DNA from: Parabacteroides johnsonii DSM 18315
Lineage (GTDB): Bacteria; Bacteroidota; Bacteroidia; Bacteroidales; Tannerellaceae
Direction of reading: 5' to 3'
NCBI RefSeq assembly: GCF_025151045.1
Contig: NZ_CP102285.1
Coordinates: 1,364,001 to 1,428,000 of the forward strand
Length of the DNA stretch: 64,000 nucleotides
Positions 38,438 through 47,498 of the stretch are shown one piece after another. The translations under genes and the position numbers were made by a program. Each line of letters begins with the position of its first letter. The stretch's first letter is position 1. The notes below the pieces were generated by a model. It saw only the letters and a program-made list of their open reading frames with translations, did not search any database and was not told the DNA's origin.

Positions 38438-39598
38438 ATGAAAAAATGCCTGGCAGGGTGCTGCCTGCTTATGTCGTTGTGTGTCGCATCCTCGTGTACG
38501 ACCAAAAACAATCAACGGACCGACAAGGTGGAAACGACGGAAAAAAGCGCGTTTTCCGGTGTCCATATTGTACCGGAGTATGCCCGTGGTTTCGAATTAT
38601 CCTATCGGGACGGGTATGTCTTGCTGGATATCCAGGACCCGCAGAATGAGGAAAGTACGACTTTCCATTATGCGCTTGTCAGGAGAGGAACGAAACCGGC
38701 CGGCATCCCCGAATCGTATACTGTGATCGAGACACCCATCAGAAGTGTTATCTGTATGACATCTTTGCAGTTGTCCAATTTTATCAAGATGGGCGAACTG
38801 GACAAGGTCGTAGGGGTGACCAGTACCCGGCATCTGTTCAATAGAGAGATGAACGAACGTCTCAAGAGCGGGAAGACCGCCAAAATCGGTATAGAAGGGA
38901 ATTTCGACAACGAGGTGATCATGAGTATGAACCCCGACCTGATCCTTGTTTCGCCTTTTAAACGGGGCGGATATGAGACCTTGAAGGATGTCGGTATCCC
39001 ATTGATCCCGCATTTAGGCTATAAGGAGATGACGCCGTTGGGACAGGCGGAATGGGTGAAGTTCGTCGGTCTGTTGGTGGGACAGGAGCAAAAGGCAAAC
39101 GAGACATTCGACGCCATCGCGGCCCGTTACAATGAATTGAAGGAGCTGACGGCGGAAGGAAAAGTGAAGAAACGTCCGGTCGTGTTGAGCGGCGAGATGC
39201 GGGGCGGTAACTGGTATGCCGTAGGAGGGGAGAGCTTTCTCGCCCAGCTTTTCAAGGACGCCGGTGCCGACTATTTCCTCAAAGACGATAAACGTTCGGG
39301 AGGTGTGACGCTCGATTTCGAAACTGTCTACAACCAGGGTGACGAAGCCGATTACTGGCGCATTGTGAACAGCTATCCGGGTACGTTCAGCTATGAGGCA
39401 TTGAAGGAGCAGGACCCGCGTTATGCCGATTTCCGTGCCTTCAAAGAGAAAGGGATCATCTATTGCAACATGAAAGATACGCCTTTTTACGAAAGTATGC
39501 CGACCGAGCCGGAAGTCGTACTGGCCGACCTGCTGCATATATTCCATCCGGACTTGCTGCCCGATCATACGCCTGTTTATTATGCCCGACTCAAATAA
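38438..39598 (+). CDS. btuF: Cobalamin ABC transporter substrate-binding lipoprotein (BtuF-like)
   Basis: Periplasmic binding protein of the BtuF/FecB class anchored as a lipoprotein (signal ending VASSC). The Helical-backbone lobes are marked by RSVICMTSLQLSNFIKMGELDKVVGV (about 100-125) and NPDLILVSP (about 166-174). Start at the ATG at 38438 after the riboswitch; a frame opening at 38330 overlaps the riboswitch. It is 386 residues long, larger than E. coli BtuF but usual for Bacteroidales. The permease follows after 9 bases. Confidence 0.9.
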   Translation: MKKCLAGCCLLMSLCVASSCTTKNNQRTDKVETTEKSAFSGVHIVPEYARGFELSYRDGYVLLDIQDPQNEESTTFHYALVRRGTKPAGIPESYTVIETPIRSVICMTSLQLSNFIKMGELDKVVGVTSTRHLFNREMNERLKSGKTAKIGIEGNFDNEVIMSMNPDLILVSPFKRGGYETLKDVGIPLIPHLGYKEMTPLGQAEWVKFVGLLVGQEQKANETFDAIAARYNELKELTAEGKVKKRPVVLSGEMRGGNWYAVGGESFLAQLFKDAGADYFLKDDKRSGGVTLDFETVYNQGDEADYWRIVNSYPGTFSYEALKEQDPRYADFRAFKEKGIIYCNMKDTPFYESMPTEPEVVLADLLHIFHPDLLPDHTPVYYARLK

Positions 39599-39607
39599 GC
39601 TGCACGA

Positions 39608-40645
39608 ATGAGACATTCCACTACTTTTCTTATGTTGCTCATCGTAGCGTCTATCCTGGTCCTGATGTTCCTGAATTTGGTGTTAGGATCGGTGTCTATC
39701 CCGTTGAAGTCTGTCTGGAACATTATTTGCGGACTTGGAGACGAGCCGGTGACTTGGCAGAATATCGTCTGGAAATCACGTCTTCCGCAGGCATTGACTG
39801 CTTTGGTGGCGGGAGCGGGCTTGGCGATAAGCGGCTTGCAGATGCAGACTGTTTTCCGGAATCCGCTGGCGGGGCCTTCCGTGTTGGGGATCAGTTCCGG
39901 TGCGAGTATGGGCGTGGCCTTCGTGGTGTTGTTGAGCGGTAGCCTCGGAGGAGTTGCGCTTAGCAAATTAGGGTTTATGGGAGAAATTGCGCTTTCGATT
40001 GCGGCTGTGATCGGTTCGCTGTCGGTGATGGCGTTGATCGTATATGTGTCGCAGAAGGTGAAAGGGAACGTGACGCTACTGATCATCGGTGTGATGATCG
40101 GCTACGTGGCGAATGCGGTGATCGGCGTGCTAAAGTTCTTCAGCGTGGAGGAGGATATTCGCGCCTATGTGATCTGGGGGTTAGGCAGCTTCTCACGTGT
40201 TTCCGGCAACCAGATGATGCTGTTTGTTGCGATCATGGCGATTCTGATCCCTTTGTCGTTCCTGTTGATCAAGACGTTGAACCTGATGCTGCTTGGCGAC
40301 GGCTATGCCCGTAACTTGGGATTGAACATCAAGCGGGCACGTCTTTTGGTGATCACCTCGGCAGGAGTGCTGACGGCGATCGTGACGGCCTATTGCGGAC
40401 CGGTCATCTTTCTTGGCCTGGCCGTTCCGCACCTGTGCCGGGCCATTTTTCAAACCTCCGACCACCGGGTCCTGATGCCTGCCGTCTTGTTTGCCGGTGC
40501 CGCATTGGCGCTCGCCTGTAACCTGATTGCCCGGATGCCCGGCTTCGAAGGGGCTTTGCCGGTCAACTCGGTGACTGCCTTGGTCGGTGCTCCTGTAGTG
40601 GCCTCCGTACTATTCCGCAAACGTAAGAACGAACTGAACGAATGA
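39608..40645 (+). CDS. btuC: Cobalamin ABC transporter permease (BtuC-like)
   Basis: FecCD-family permease of 345 residues with about ten membrane helices. Family motifs: LPQALTALVAGAGLAISGLQMQTVFRNPLAGPSVLGISSGA (about 60-100; the region contacting the ATPase follows later) and FLGLAVPHLCR near 275-285. Overlaps the ATPase gene by 4 bases (ATGA), which indicates tight coupling. Cobalamin is assigned because of the upstream riboswitch; the family alone would also allow iron-siderophore import. Confidence 0.92.
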   Translation: MRHSTTFLMLLIVASILVLMFLNLVLGSVSIPLKSVWNIICGLGDEPVTWQNIVWKSRLPQALTALVAGAGLAISGLQMQTVFRNPLAGPSVLGISSGASMGVAFVVLLSGSLGGVALSKLGFMGEIALSIAAVIGSLSVMALIVYVSQKVKGNVTLLIIGVMIGYVANAVIGVLKFFSVEEDIRAYVIWGLGSFSRVSGNQMMLFVAIMAILIPLSFLLIKTLNLMLLGDGYARNLGLNIKRARLLVITSAGVLTAIVTAYCGPVIFLGLAVPHLCRAIFQTSDHRVLMPAVLFAGAALALACNLIARMPGFEGALPVNSVTALVGAPVVASVLFRKRKNELNE

Positions 40646-41652
40646 TGAAACAAGATACGATCCATATACATGATCTCTCTATCGGTTACCGGACAAAGAA
40701 CGATACTAAGTTGGTGGCAAGCCATATACAAGCCCGGATTTATAGCGGAGAATTAACCTGCCTGTTAGGGGAGAACGGAGTCGGGAAGTCGACGCTCTTA
40801 CGCACGTTGTCGGCTTTCCAGCCGAAGTTGGGAGGTGAGATCGCCGTCTTGGGACGTGATGTGGATAGCTATTCGGACAAGGAACTGAGCACGACGATCG
40901 GTGTGGTCTTGACGGAGAAATGTGATATCCGGAATATGTCTGTGCGGGAGTTGGTCGAGATGGGACGCAGTCCCTACACCGGTTTTTGGGGGCGGTTGGG
41001 CAAGGAGGACAAGCAAGTCGTAGAAAAATCGATCGCTCTGGTACGGATCGAGAACCTGGCCTCCCGCATGGTGCATACCCTCTCGGACGGAGAACGGCAG
41101 AAGGTCATGATCGCCAAGGCGCTGGCTCAGGAAACACCTGTTATCTTTCTGGACGAGCCGACCGCTTTCCTCGATTTTCCGAGCAAGGTGGAGATCATGC
41201 AATTGCTCCACCATCTGACACGAAGCACGAATAAGACGATTTTCCTCTCCACACACGACCTCGAACTGGCGCTCCAGATCGCCGACAAGATTTGGCTGAT
41301 GGACCGGACGAACGGGATTACGACCGGTACGCCCGAAGACCTTGCCCTGAGTGGCCATTTGAGCGGTTTCTTCGCCCGCAAGGGGATCGTGTTCGACACG
41401 GAGACCGGCTTGTTCCGTATTGATAACCAGTATTCGAGAGAGATACGTCTGACCGGTCACGGACAGAAGTATGCGATGGTCCGTAAGGCGCTCCAGCGGA
41501 ACGGCATACGTGCCGGTAGGCATGTGGAGTCGCCTGTATGGATCGAGACGGGTGAGCTGTCTGCCGGTTCTGCATTCCTGATCCACCAGTCCGATGGATG
41601 TACGCTGTCTGCTGATACGATAGAATCCCTTTTGCAACAGCTTTCCATCTGA
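40642..41652 (+). CDS. btuD: Cobalamin ABC transporter ATPase (BtuD-like) with C-terminal extension
   Basis: ABC ATPase: Walker A GENGVGKSTLL near residues 41-51, signature LSDGERQKV near 146-154, Walker B VIFLDEPTAFLDF near 169-180 and the switch His in STHDLE near 203-208. About 90 residues follow the ATPase core (from about 245), longer than E. coli BtuD and of unknown role; such extensions are common in Bacteroidales homologues. A small hairpin (GGAAAA-ac-TTTTCC, 41668-41681) lies just after the stop and may weaken read-through into the next gene. Confidence 0.93.
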   Translation: MMKQDTIHIHDLSIGYRTKNDTKLVASHIQARIYSGELTCLLGENGVGKSTLLRTLSAFQPKLGGEIAVLGRDVDSYSDKELSTTIGVVLTEKCDIRNMSVRELVEMGRSPYTGFWGRLGKEDKQVVEKSIALVRIENLASRMVHTLSDGERQKVMIAKALAQETPVIFLDEPTAFLDFPSKVEIMQLLHHLTRSTNKTIFLSTHDLELALQIADKIWLMDRTNGITTGTPEDLALSGHLSGFFARKGIVFDTETGLFRIDNQYSREIRLTGHGQKYAMVRKALQRNGIRAGRHVESPVWIETGELSAGSAFLIHQSDGCTLSADTIESLLQQLSI

Positions 41653-41775
41653 CAAAAAAGCCTAAAAGGAAAAACTTTTCCCGCCTCATTTGTTATTTCT
41701 ATCAAAGAACAGTAGAGTCTTCGGAGAAGCAATTGATCTCTTATACCTTCCGGAACTCGGATAAAATTAAACGAT

Positions 41776-42450
41776 ATGAGAAAGTATTTCCTTTATGCTT
41801 GCCTGTTGTTCGCAGGTGTGTTTACCGCTTGCGATAACGATGATTCGGACGGGATTGATCCGTCGATCCCTTTCTACCAGAATTTGGGTGTCGAATATAA
41901 TGTTACGCAGAATCATACCCATATAGGCGCAAATTTCAATAAGTATAACAGTGAAGGAGCCAATCTGCGCCTGCCGGCCAAAGGTATTCTCTTTAACGGG
42001 AAAGCACCTGACTTTTTGGGGATGGGAACCTATATGTATATGCTGTCCGAGTCCGGGCTGGACCCGGTCACGTTCACCTTTACCCGTTGGAAGGACCAGG
42101 TTTATACAAACAAGGCCTCTATCGACGATGTCGATCCGATCGCGCTTCCCGAATCTCTGACGTCTATTAAAGGTAATGGCACGACCGTTATCACTTGGGT
42201 AGGAAAGCCGGTCGGAAAGGATGAATATGTCCAGGCACATCTGACCTACAATGGTGGTGTTTATGATATCAACAATACGCAGGAAGGTGCGACCTTTATC
42301 ACGCTGAACTTTACGAATCCGACCTCTGCCGCCAAAGGAACTTTGTTCCTGAGCCGCGTCAGGAAACTCCCTTTGCAGGAGAGCAACGGCAATGCAGGAG
42401 GAAAGATCGATGTCTCTTATGTGCAGAACAAGGATGTTACATTTGAATAA
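41776..42450 (+). CDS. Lipoprotein of unknown function next to the B12 transporter
   Basis: 224 residues with a lipoprotein signal (VFTACDND) followed by acidic residues, a pattern often seen in surface-exported Bacteroidetes lipoproteins. The mature part is beta-rich (GTYMYMLSE, TFTRWKDQ, TTVITWVGKPVG, ATFITLNFTNP) and shows no motif that I can name. It follows btuFCD on the same strand after 123 bases and abuts the end of the cob operon, so a role in capturing B12 at the surface is a reasonable guess but unproven. Its stop codon touches the stop codon of the convergent cbiJD gene with no base between. Confidence 0.7.
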   Translation: MRKYFLYACLLFAGVFTACDNDDSDGIDPSIPFYQNLGVEYNVTQNHTHIGANFNKYNSEGANLRLPAKGILFNGKAPDFLGMGTYMYMLSESGLDPVTFTFTRWKDQVYTNKASIDDVDPIALPESLTSIKGNGTTVITWVGKPVGKDEYVQAHLTYNGGVYDINNTQEGATFITLNFTNPTSAAKGTLFLSRVRKLPLQESNGNAGGKIDVSYVQNKDVTFE

Positions 42451-44295
42451 TCACGATTGAAAGGCTATTTCCCCGCTTTCCGAAATCAGTAGGACAGACA
42501 GTTTCCCATCGGGGAACAGGGGTGCACAGTGCTCCTGGCATTTCTGCAACAGAAGAGGGAAGAAGCTTTGCTGTTCGGTCTCACTGAACAGTTCCCATAG
42601 TTCCCTGGCCAGTGTCAGGGAATCTATTGTTTGTACGGATTCCGGTTTGCAGCCTGCCTTTCCGGCCAGTTCTTTCAGAAAGGTTTTGTTCATGACGACT
42701 TTCTTGCTGTGCGTGTCCAGTGCTCCTTCTGCCAGTTTGACGGCTTTGCCGATCATGATTCCCATGATGACTTCGGCGAATTGCAGTTCGGCAGCTATTT
42801 TCAGTGTTTCTCCGATAAAGTTCCCGTAGTGTACGAACATCTGTGGAGGAAGTTCTTCCGACAACTGTTCCGACAGGTAGCCTTTCAGGAAACGCTCGCT
42901 TTTCGCCCCTGAGTTGATGACGAGGCGGGAGCATCCTATTGCTTTCGCAACTTCGGCTTCTTTCCTGATCGAGGCAATAAAGGCATCGTTCGAGAAAGGG
43001 TGTACGATTCCGGATGTCCCGATGATCGAGATTCCGCCGACAATTCCCAACTTCGGGTTGAATGTCCGGGCAGCCAACTCTTTCCCTCCCGGAACGGAGA
43101 TCGTAACGACCACCTCCTTTATCTTGCCCGACAGGCCGTTTTCTTCCAGTACTGTTGTCAGTTCTTCGGTAATCAGGCGGCGGGGAGTGGCGTTGATGGC
43201 TGGTCCGCCTATTTCGAGGCCGAGACCGGGAAGCGTTACCGTACCGACCCCTTCACCGCCGCGAAACAGGATAACGGGGACGGGGGATTGTCCTGCCTGC
43301 AACTCGATACGGGCGATGACGGAACAGCCGTTTGTCACGTCCGGATCGTCGCCGGAGTCCTTTATAACTGTGCACAGGGCGGCGTTTTCCACCCATTCGG
43401 TAGCGGTGACAGGGAGTGTGATCTTTTCTCCGGAAGGGAGCGTGATGCAACTTGTGGTTTGTACCGTTTGGCTCAGTAGAGCGACTAAGGCGGCTTTGGC
43501 GGCAGCCGTAGCACATGCGCCGGTCGTGAAACCGTTCCGGAGCGGGAAGAAACCGGGAGCGAGGCGTTCGATGGCTTTACGAAGTCCTTCCAGGCCTTGC
43601 ACGAAGGTGAAACTGTCGGGCAGGGGAGGGCGTTGTATGACATAGACGGGAATGCCGCAGGCTTGTGCTGCTTCGACCTTTTCCTTGAAATATCCGCTTT
43701 CCCCGCTTTCCTTTGTCAGTATAGCATCCGGATGAAGCCGGTCCAGCAGCTTCTTCTCGTCTTCTCCTTCATGGAAAAAAATGATCCGTTCTTTCGGGAA
43801 TCTGTTGGATTCGGCCAGCGAAAGCGACTCTTTCCGGTTCAGAATACGGAACCAGCAGGGTGTCTGCTCCCAGTAAGGGCGCAGTTTCGCAATGGTTTTG
43901 ACGCCTGTCAGGGCCAACAGGTTGCAGATCCCGTCCGCACGCAGGCGGTCGATGGCGGCGGCATAATCCGTGCACCATATCAACCGCTTGTCATGTGCGG
44001 GATATTGCCTTTCCAACCGGACGACAGGAATCCGGAGGCGGGAGGAAACCTTTGCAAGTGTCCGGTGCAACTGGATGGCGAAAGGGTGAGCGGCATCGAC
44101 CAGTAACGAGATTTCTTTCTCGCGGCAGAATCGTGCCATATCTTCTTCATCCATACCACCGGTGAGGCGGATGGCATGGACGGTTTCTATCGCCTGTTCG
44201 TTACCAACCGTCGAGTAGTAGTAAGGTTTACCTGCGCTTTCAACGACTTGTACGGCCTTTCGTCCTTCGGTTGTTCCTCCTAAGATCAGTATCAT
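42451..44295 (-). CDS. Fused cobalt-precorrin-6A reductase (CbiJ) and cobalt-precorrin-5B C1-methyltransferase (CbiD)
   Basis: The N-terminal CbiJ/CobK domain (about residues 1-240) begins MILILGGTTEGR and has SLLVDAAHPFA near 73-83 and a TKESGESGYFKEK motif near 206-218; it reduces the macrocycle. The C-terminal CbiD domain (about 255-614) begins RNGFTTGACATAAAKAAL and has GGEGVGTVTLPGL and GTSGIVHPFS; it methylates C1 after ring contraction. Together they cover two steps of the anaerobic (cobalt-early) route. Start is the ATG at 44295; a 14-residue longer frame opens near 44343. It is the last gene of the minus-strand cob operon. Confidence 0.93.
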   Translation of the reverse strand: MILILGGTTEGRKAVQVVESAGKPYYYSTVGNEQAIETVHAIRLTGGMDEEDMARFCREKEISLLVDAAHPFAIQLHRTLAKVSSRLRIPVVRLERQYPAHDKRLIWCTDYAAAIDRLRADGICNLLALTGVKTIAKLRPYWEQTPCWFRILNRKESLSLAESNRFPKERIIFFHEGEDEKKLLDRLHPDAILTKESGESGYFKEKVEAAQACGIPVYVIQRPPLPDSFTFVQGLEGLRKAIERLAPGFFPLRNGFTTGACATAAAKAALVALLSQTVQTTSCITLPSGEKITLPVTATEWVENAALCTVIKDSGDDPDVTNGCSVIARIELQAGQSPVPVILFRGGEGVGTVTLPGLGLEIGGPAINATPRRLITEELTTVLEENGLSGKIKEVVVTISVPGGKELAARTFNPKLGIVGGISIIGTSGIVHPFSNDAFIASIRKEAEVAKAIGCSRLVINSGAKSERFLKGYLSEQLSEELPPQMFVHYGNFIGETLKIAAELQFAEVIMGIMIGKAVKLAEGALDTHSKKVVMNKTFLKELAGKAGCKPESVQTIDSLTLARELWELFSETEQQSFFPLLLQKCQEHCAPLFPDGKLSVLLISESGEIAFQS

Positions 44296-44308
44296 GATGT
44301 GCGTCTCG

Positions 44309-46246
44309 CTAATGGCGGAAAAGATGTTTGAACTCGTCTGCATAAAGACGTGAAAGTCCCTCCCTGTTGTCTATGGCATCGCCGACGACTAACAAGGTTG
44401 TCAACGTCAGGTTGTTTTCTTTTACGATCCGTTCCAGATCTTTCAATTCGCCCCGGTAGATGCGTTCGTCTTTCCAAGTCAACTTGTAGCAGGCGGCTAC
44501 CGGTGTCGTCGGCGGGTAATGTTCCAGAAGCTCTTTCTGAACTTGTCCGGCAATACCGGCGCTCAGGAAGATGCACATCGTGCTTTGGCTGGCGGCCAGT
44601 TTATGCAGCTGCTCTTTCTCCGGCATGGGGGTACGTCCTTCGCCACGCGTAAGGATGATGGTCTGCACCTTTTCTGGAATGGTGAACTGGGAGCGGAGAG
44701 CTGCTGCTGCAGCCTGGAACGAGGAGATCCCCGGTGTGATATGGTAGCTCATGCCGTAACGGTCGAAGAAGGCCATCTGTTCCTGTATCGCCCCGTAGAT
44801 GCAGGGGTCGCCTGTGTGCAAGCGTACGACGAATTTCCCTTTGTCATAAAACTCTTTCATAAGGGCGAATTGTTCTTCCAGGTTCATGTCGGCGGAGCTG
44901 CGAACTGTTGCCTCTTTTTTAGCGCATAGGGTGAGCTCTTTGGGTACGAGGCTTCCGGCATAGAGGATCAGGTCCGCATTTTCCAGCATCCGCCGGCCCC
45001 GGATAGAGATCAGTTCCGGGTCGCCCGGTCCGGCTCCGACGATCTCGATGTGACCCTGTTTCAGTTTCCTTTTTTGTTCGTCTTCTTTTTCGTCCCGTAC
45101 TGCCGATTTGCTGATGGCGATCGCATAAGTGAAGTTCTTTGTCTGTCCCTTCTGTTTTTCTACCCATAACGGGCCACTTTCCGCGCTCAAGATGGCGGCT
45201 GCCTCCGATACACTGTCCGATCCGGTGACCTCTTTTACTTTAGAAGAGGGATGGGGGACGGGAACTTTGTCCAGCTCCTTTGCCGCATAGGTCTTGAACG
45301 GGCTACGCAGGTAGATGTCCGCCAGTTCCTTTAATATCGGTTCGTCTTTCTTCAGATTGATGGAGGAGACATCAGCGATGCTCTTCAGGTTGAACCCGTA
45401 GAAGATGGAGCAGATAAACAAGTCTGTGAGGACGGATCTCATATCCGTCAATCCTTTTTTACATCCGACACCTAAGTGAAGCACTTTCGGGAAGAATGAC
45501 AGGCAGGGGATAGGAACTTTTTGGTAGAAAGTCGGACTGACCGTGATTAGCAGTTCGTATTTTTCCAAGTCGATATCTTCATATTTGTAGAAGATATCCA
45601 CGTGTGGGGGACAGGTCTCTTCCATATAGTCCGTTTCTTTCGTGCGGATGTCGAGCAGGAGAGCGGTCGACTTGCGGTTGACGAAACGTGTGACGCATTC
45701 GTTCATCGCTTTCTTCCTGGAGGCAGCAAAGACCTCTTCGTCTGTTTTATCGAAATTCGTATCGAAAAAACTATGTATGTCGTCTTGCAGATTGTAGACG
45801 TCCTGTTCCCAGCCGTATTGCTGTGCCAAAGTGTCCAGTGGCCAGAGTCCCAGATTGTCGCTCTGTGTCGTGACAATCGCCTCGGCATTCAATAGGCGGG
45901 CCAACTCGTGTGTCAGCTCATTCGCCCCGCCGATATGGCCGGATAGTACCGACACGACATATTTGCCGGTACTGTCAAGGCAGACGACTGCCGGGTCCGT
46001 GTACTTACTTTTGACGTACGGAGCGATGCTCCGTACGCAAATGCCCATCGCCCCGATAAAGACCATCGCTTCCGATTTATTGAAAAGATCGCCGGCCAGC
46101 TCCTCGAAAGAGGTGAATGGTTCGACATCGTTATCTGCCTCTCTACAATAGATAATGGTTTTACCCTGATATTTGTCCCGGATTTTGCGTGCTAACGGCA
46201 GACTGCTTGCCGAAACCACAAGAATGTTCAATATGTTTTTAGACAT
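44309..46246 (-). CDS. Fused CbiG and cobalt-precorrin-4 C11-methyltransferase (CbiF/CobM)
   Basis: The N-terminal CbiG part (about residues 1-345) has FIGAMGICVRSIAPYV near 65-80 and SGHIGGANELT near 103-113 with a later HLGVGCKKG; it opens the lactone and releases acetaldehyde. The C-terminal methyltransferase (about 395-645) has VGAGPGDPELISIRG, GDPCIYGAIQEQ and TPGISSFQAAAAAL, the SAM-binding segments of CbiF. The start is the ATG at 46246 rather than one 6 codons upstream. It overlaps the end of the CbiET gene by 8 bases and ends 13 bases before cbiJD starts. Confidence 0.93.
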   Translation of the reverse strand: MSKNILNILVVSASSLPLARKIRDKYQGKTIIYCREADNDVEPFTSFEELAGDLFNKSEAMVFIGAMGICVRSIAPYVKSKYTDPAVVCLDSTGKYVVSVLSGHIGGANELTHELARLLNAEAIVTTQSDNLGLWPLDTLAQQYGWEQDVYNLQDDIHSFFDTNFDKTDEEVFAASRKKAMNECVTRFVNRKSTALLLDIRTKETDYMEETCPPHVDIFYKYEDIDLEKYELLITVSPTFYQKVPIPCLSFFPKVLHLGVGCKKGLTDMRSVLTDLFICSIFYGFNLKSIADVSSINLKKDEPILKELADIYLRSPFKTYAAKELDKVPVPHPSSKVKEVTGSDSVSEAAAILSAESGPLWVEKQKGQTKNFTYAIAISKSAVRDEKEDEQKRKLKQGHIEIVGAGPGDPELISIRGRRMLENADLILYAGSLVPKELTLCAKKEATVRSSADMNLEEQFALMKEFYDKGKFVVRLHTGDPCIYGAIQEQMAFFDRYGMSYHITPGISSFQAAAAALRSQFTIPEKVQTIILTRGEGRTPMPEKEQLHKLAASQSTMCIFLSAGIAGQVQKELLEHYPPTTPVAACYKLTWKDERIYRGELKDLERIVKENNLTLTTLLVVGDAIDNREGLSRLYADEFKHLFRH

Positions 46247-47498
46247 GATATTTACCTGTTGCACAAAGAATTGTAATAGGATTATTGGTATCGACCGTAA
46301 TGTTCATTTCCGAATGTAGTTTCAGGTCGTTTTCTTCGACTGCCTCCCGGAACAGCTTGTTGCTTTCTTCCGAAACGGAATTGAAGACGATCTTGCCTTT
46401 CAGCTTATCCAGATGAGAAGCGACTTTGCAGATGATCTCTTTCAGTTTGCCGCCGTGACCGCCGATAAAAACAGCATCGACAATTGCATCCTCTGCGATT
46501 GGCAGGTTCAGGAAGTTACCGATATGCAGGTCTATGCCGGGAGCACTGTGCAGACGTGCGTTTGCCCGGATGATGTCTTTGCATTCTTCCCGCACTTCGA
46601 AAGCCTGGATATTCAGGTGGGGGTACTGGCGGCGTGCTTCGATCGAAACAGAGCCGGTACAGGCGCCGATATCCCAGAAGGTACGGCTGTTATGCAGTTC
46701 CAGCAGGCTTAGGTCCATCACCCGTATCGGTGCTTTGGTAATCATCTTAGCCCGGTCGTTCAGCAAGACAAACTTCGTGTCGGGTATGCCTAAGGTCGGT
46801 CGTTGCTGCGTGCTGTTCGGAGCCTTCATCAGCAGGACACAGTTCGGGCAGCTGAAACTCATTTCGCTGATTTCCTCGATCGAGTAGATATTATAGATTT
46901 TCTCCTTCTTCGGGTTACCTAAATGTTCGGCTACCCGCATGGTGTAATCCTTGTCCAGATGATATTCCATCATCCTCTTGGCTATAGCCCTGGGCGTATG
47001 GACATGATCGGTCAGCACACCGATCAACGGCCGACATTCCAGTAATGCCCGGTCGAGTTCGTGCCACGGTCGTCCGGTAACGGACACGGCGTGCATGTTC
47101 TCATACGGGATTTGTTCGTGGTGTGCGAACATCTGCAATGAGTTGAAGTAGGGGAACACTTTCATGCCTACCCCTAAAAGGTTTTTCTGGATGGTGGAAG
47201 CGAAACCGAAAAAGAACGGATCTCCCGAAACGAAGGAGACGATCACTTTGCCTTCTTGGATCAACCGGCTGTATTCTGCAAGGACGGCATTTATCGGAGC
47301 CTTGATTTCGATCCATACCGCATCGGCGGGCAGGAACGGCTTCACAATCTCATAATGCCGCTTCCCTCCGGAGAAGATATTGTCGTGTTTGACACTTTTG
47401 ATAATGACTTCTACATGCTTAGGTTGTGGATTGTCGTCCATCCCGACCATATAGATGTGTGTTTTGCCGTAAGCCTCTATAATTTCTTGAGTTCTCAT
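46239..47498 (-). CDS. Fused cobalt-precorrin-7 C5/C15 methyltransferase-decarboxylase (CbiET/CobL)
   Basis: 419 residues. The N-terminal CbiE part (about 15-215) is a tetrapyrrole methylase with VSFVSGDPFFFGFA near 86-99 and SVTGRPWHELDRAL near 138-151. The C-terminal CbiT part (about 235-410) has the class I methyltransferase motif FWDIGACTGSVSIEA near 272-286 and DAVFIGGHGG near 340-349. It methylates C5 and C15 and removes the C12 acetate carboxyl. Overlaps the CbiHC gene by 4 bases (ATGA). Confidence 0.94.
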   Translation of the reverse strand: MRTQEIIEAYGKTHIYMVGMDDNPQPKHVEVIIKSVKHDNIFSGGKRHYEIVKPFLPADAVWIEIKAPINAVLAEYSRLIQEGKVIVSFVSGDPFFFGFASTIQKNLLGVGMKVFPYFNSLQMFAHHEQIPYENMHAVSVTGRPWHELDRALLECRPLIGVLTDHVHTPRAIAKRMMEYHLDKDYTMRVAEHLGNPKKEKIYNIYSIEEISEMSFSCPNCVLLMKAPNSTQQRPTLGIPDTKFVLLNDRAKMITKAPIRVMDLSLLELHNSRTFWDIGACTGSVSIEARRQYPHLNIQAFEVREECKDIIRANARLHSAPGIDLHIGNFLNLPIAEDAIVDAVFIGGHGGKLKEIICKVASHLDKLKGKIVFNSVSEESNKLFREAVEENDLKLHSEMNITVDTNNPITILCATGKYHV

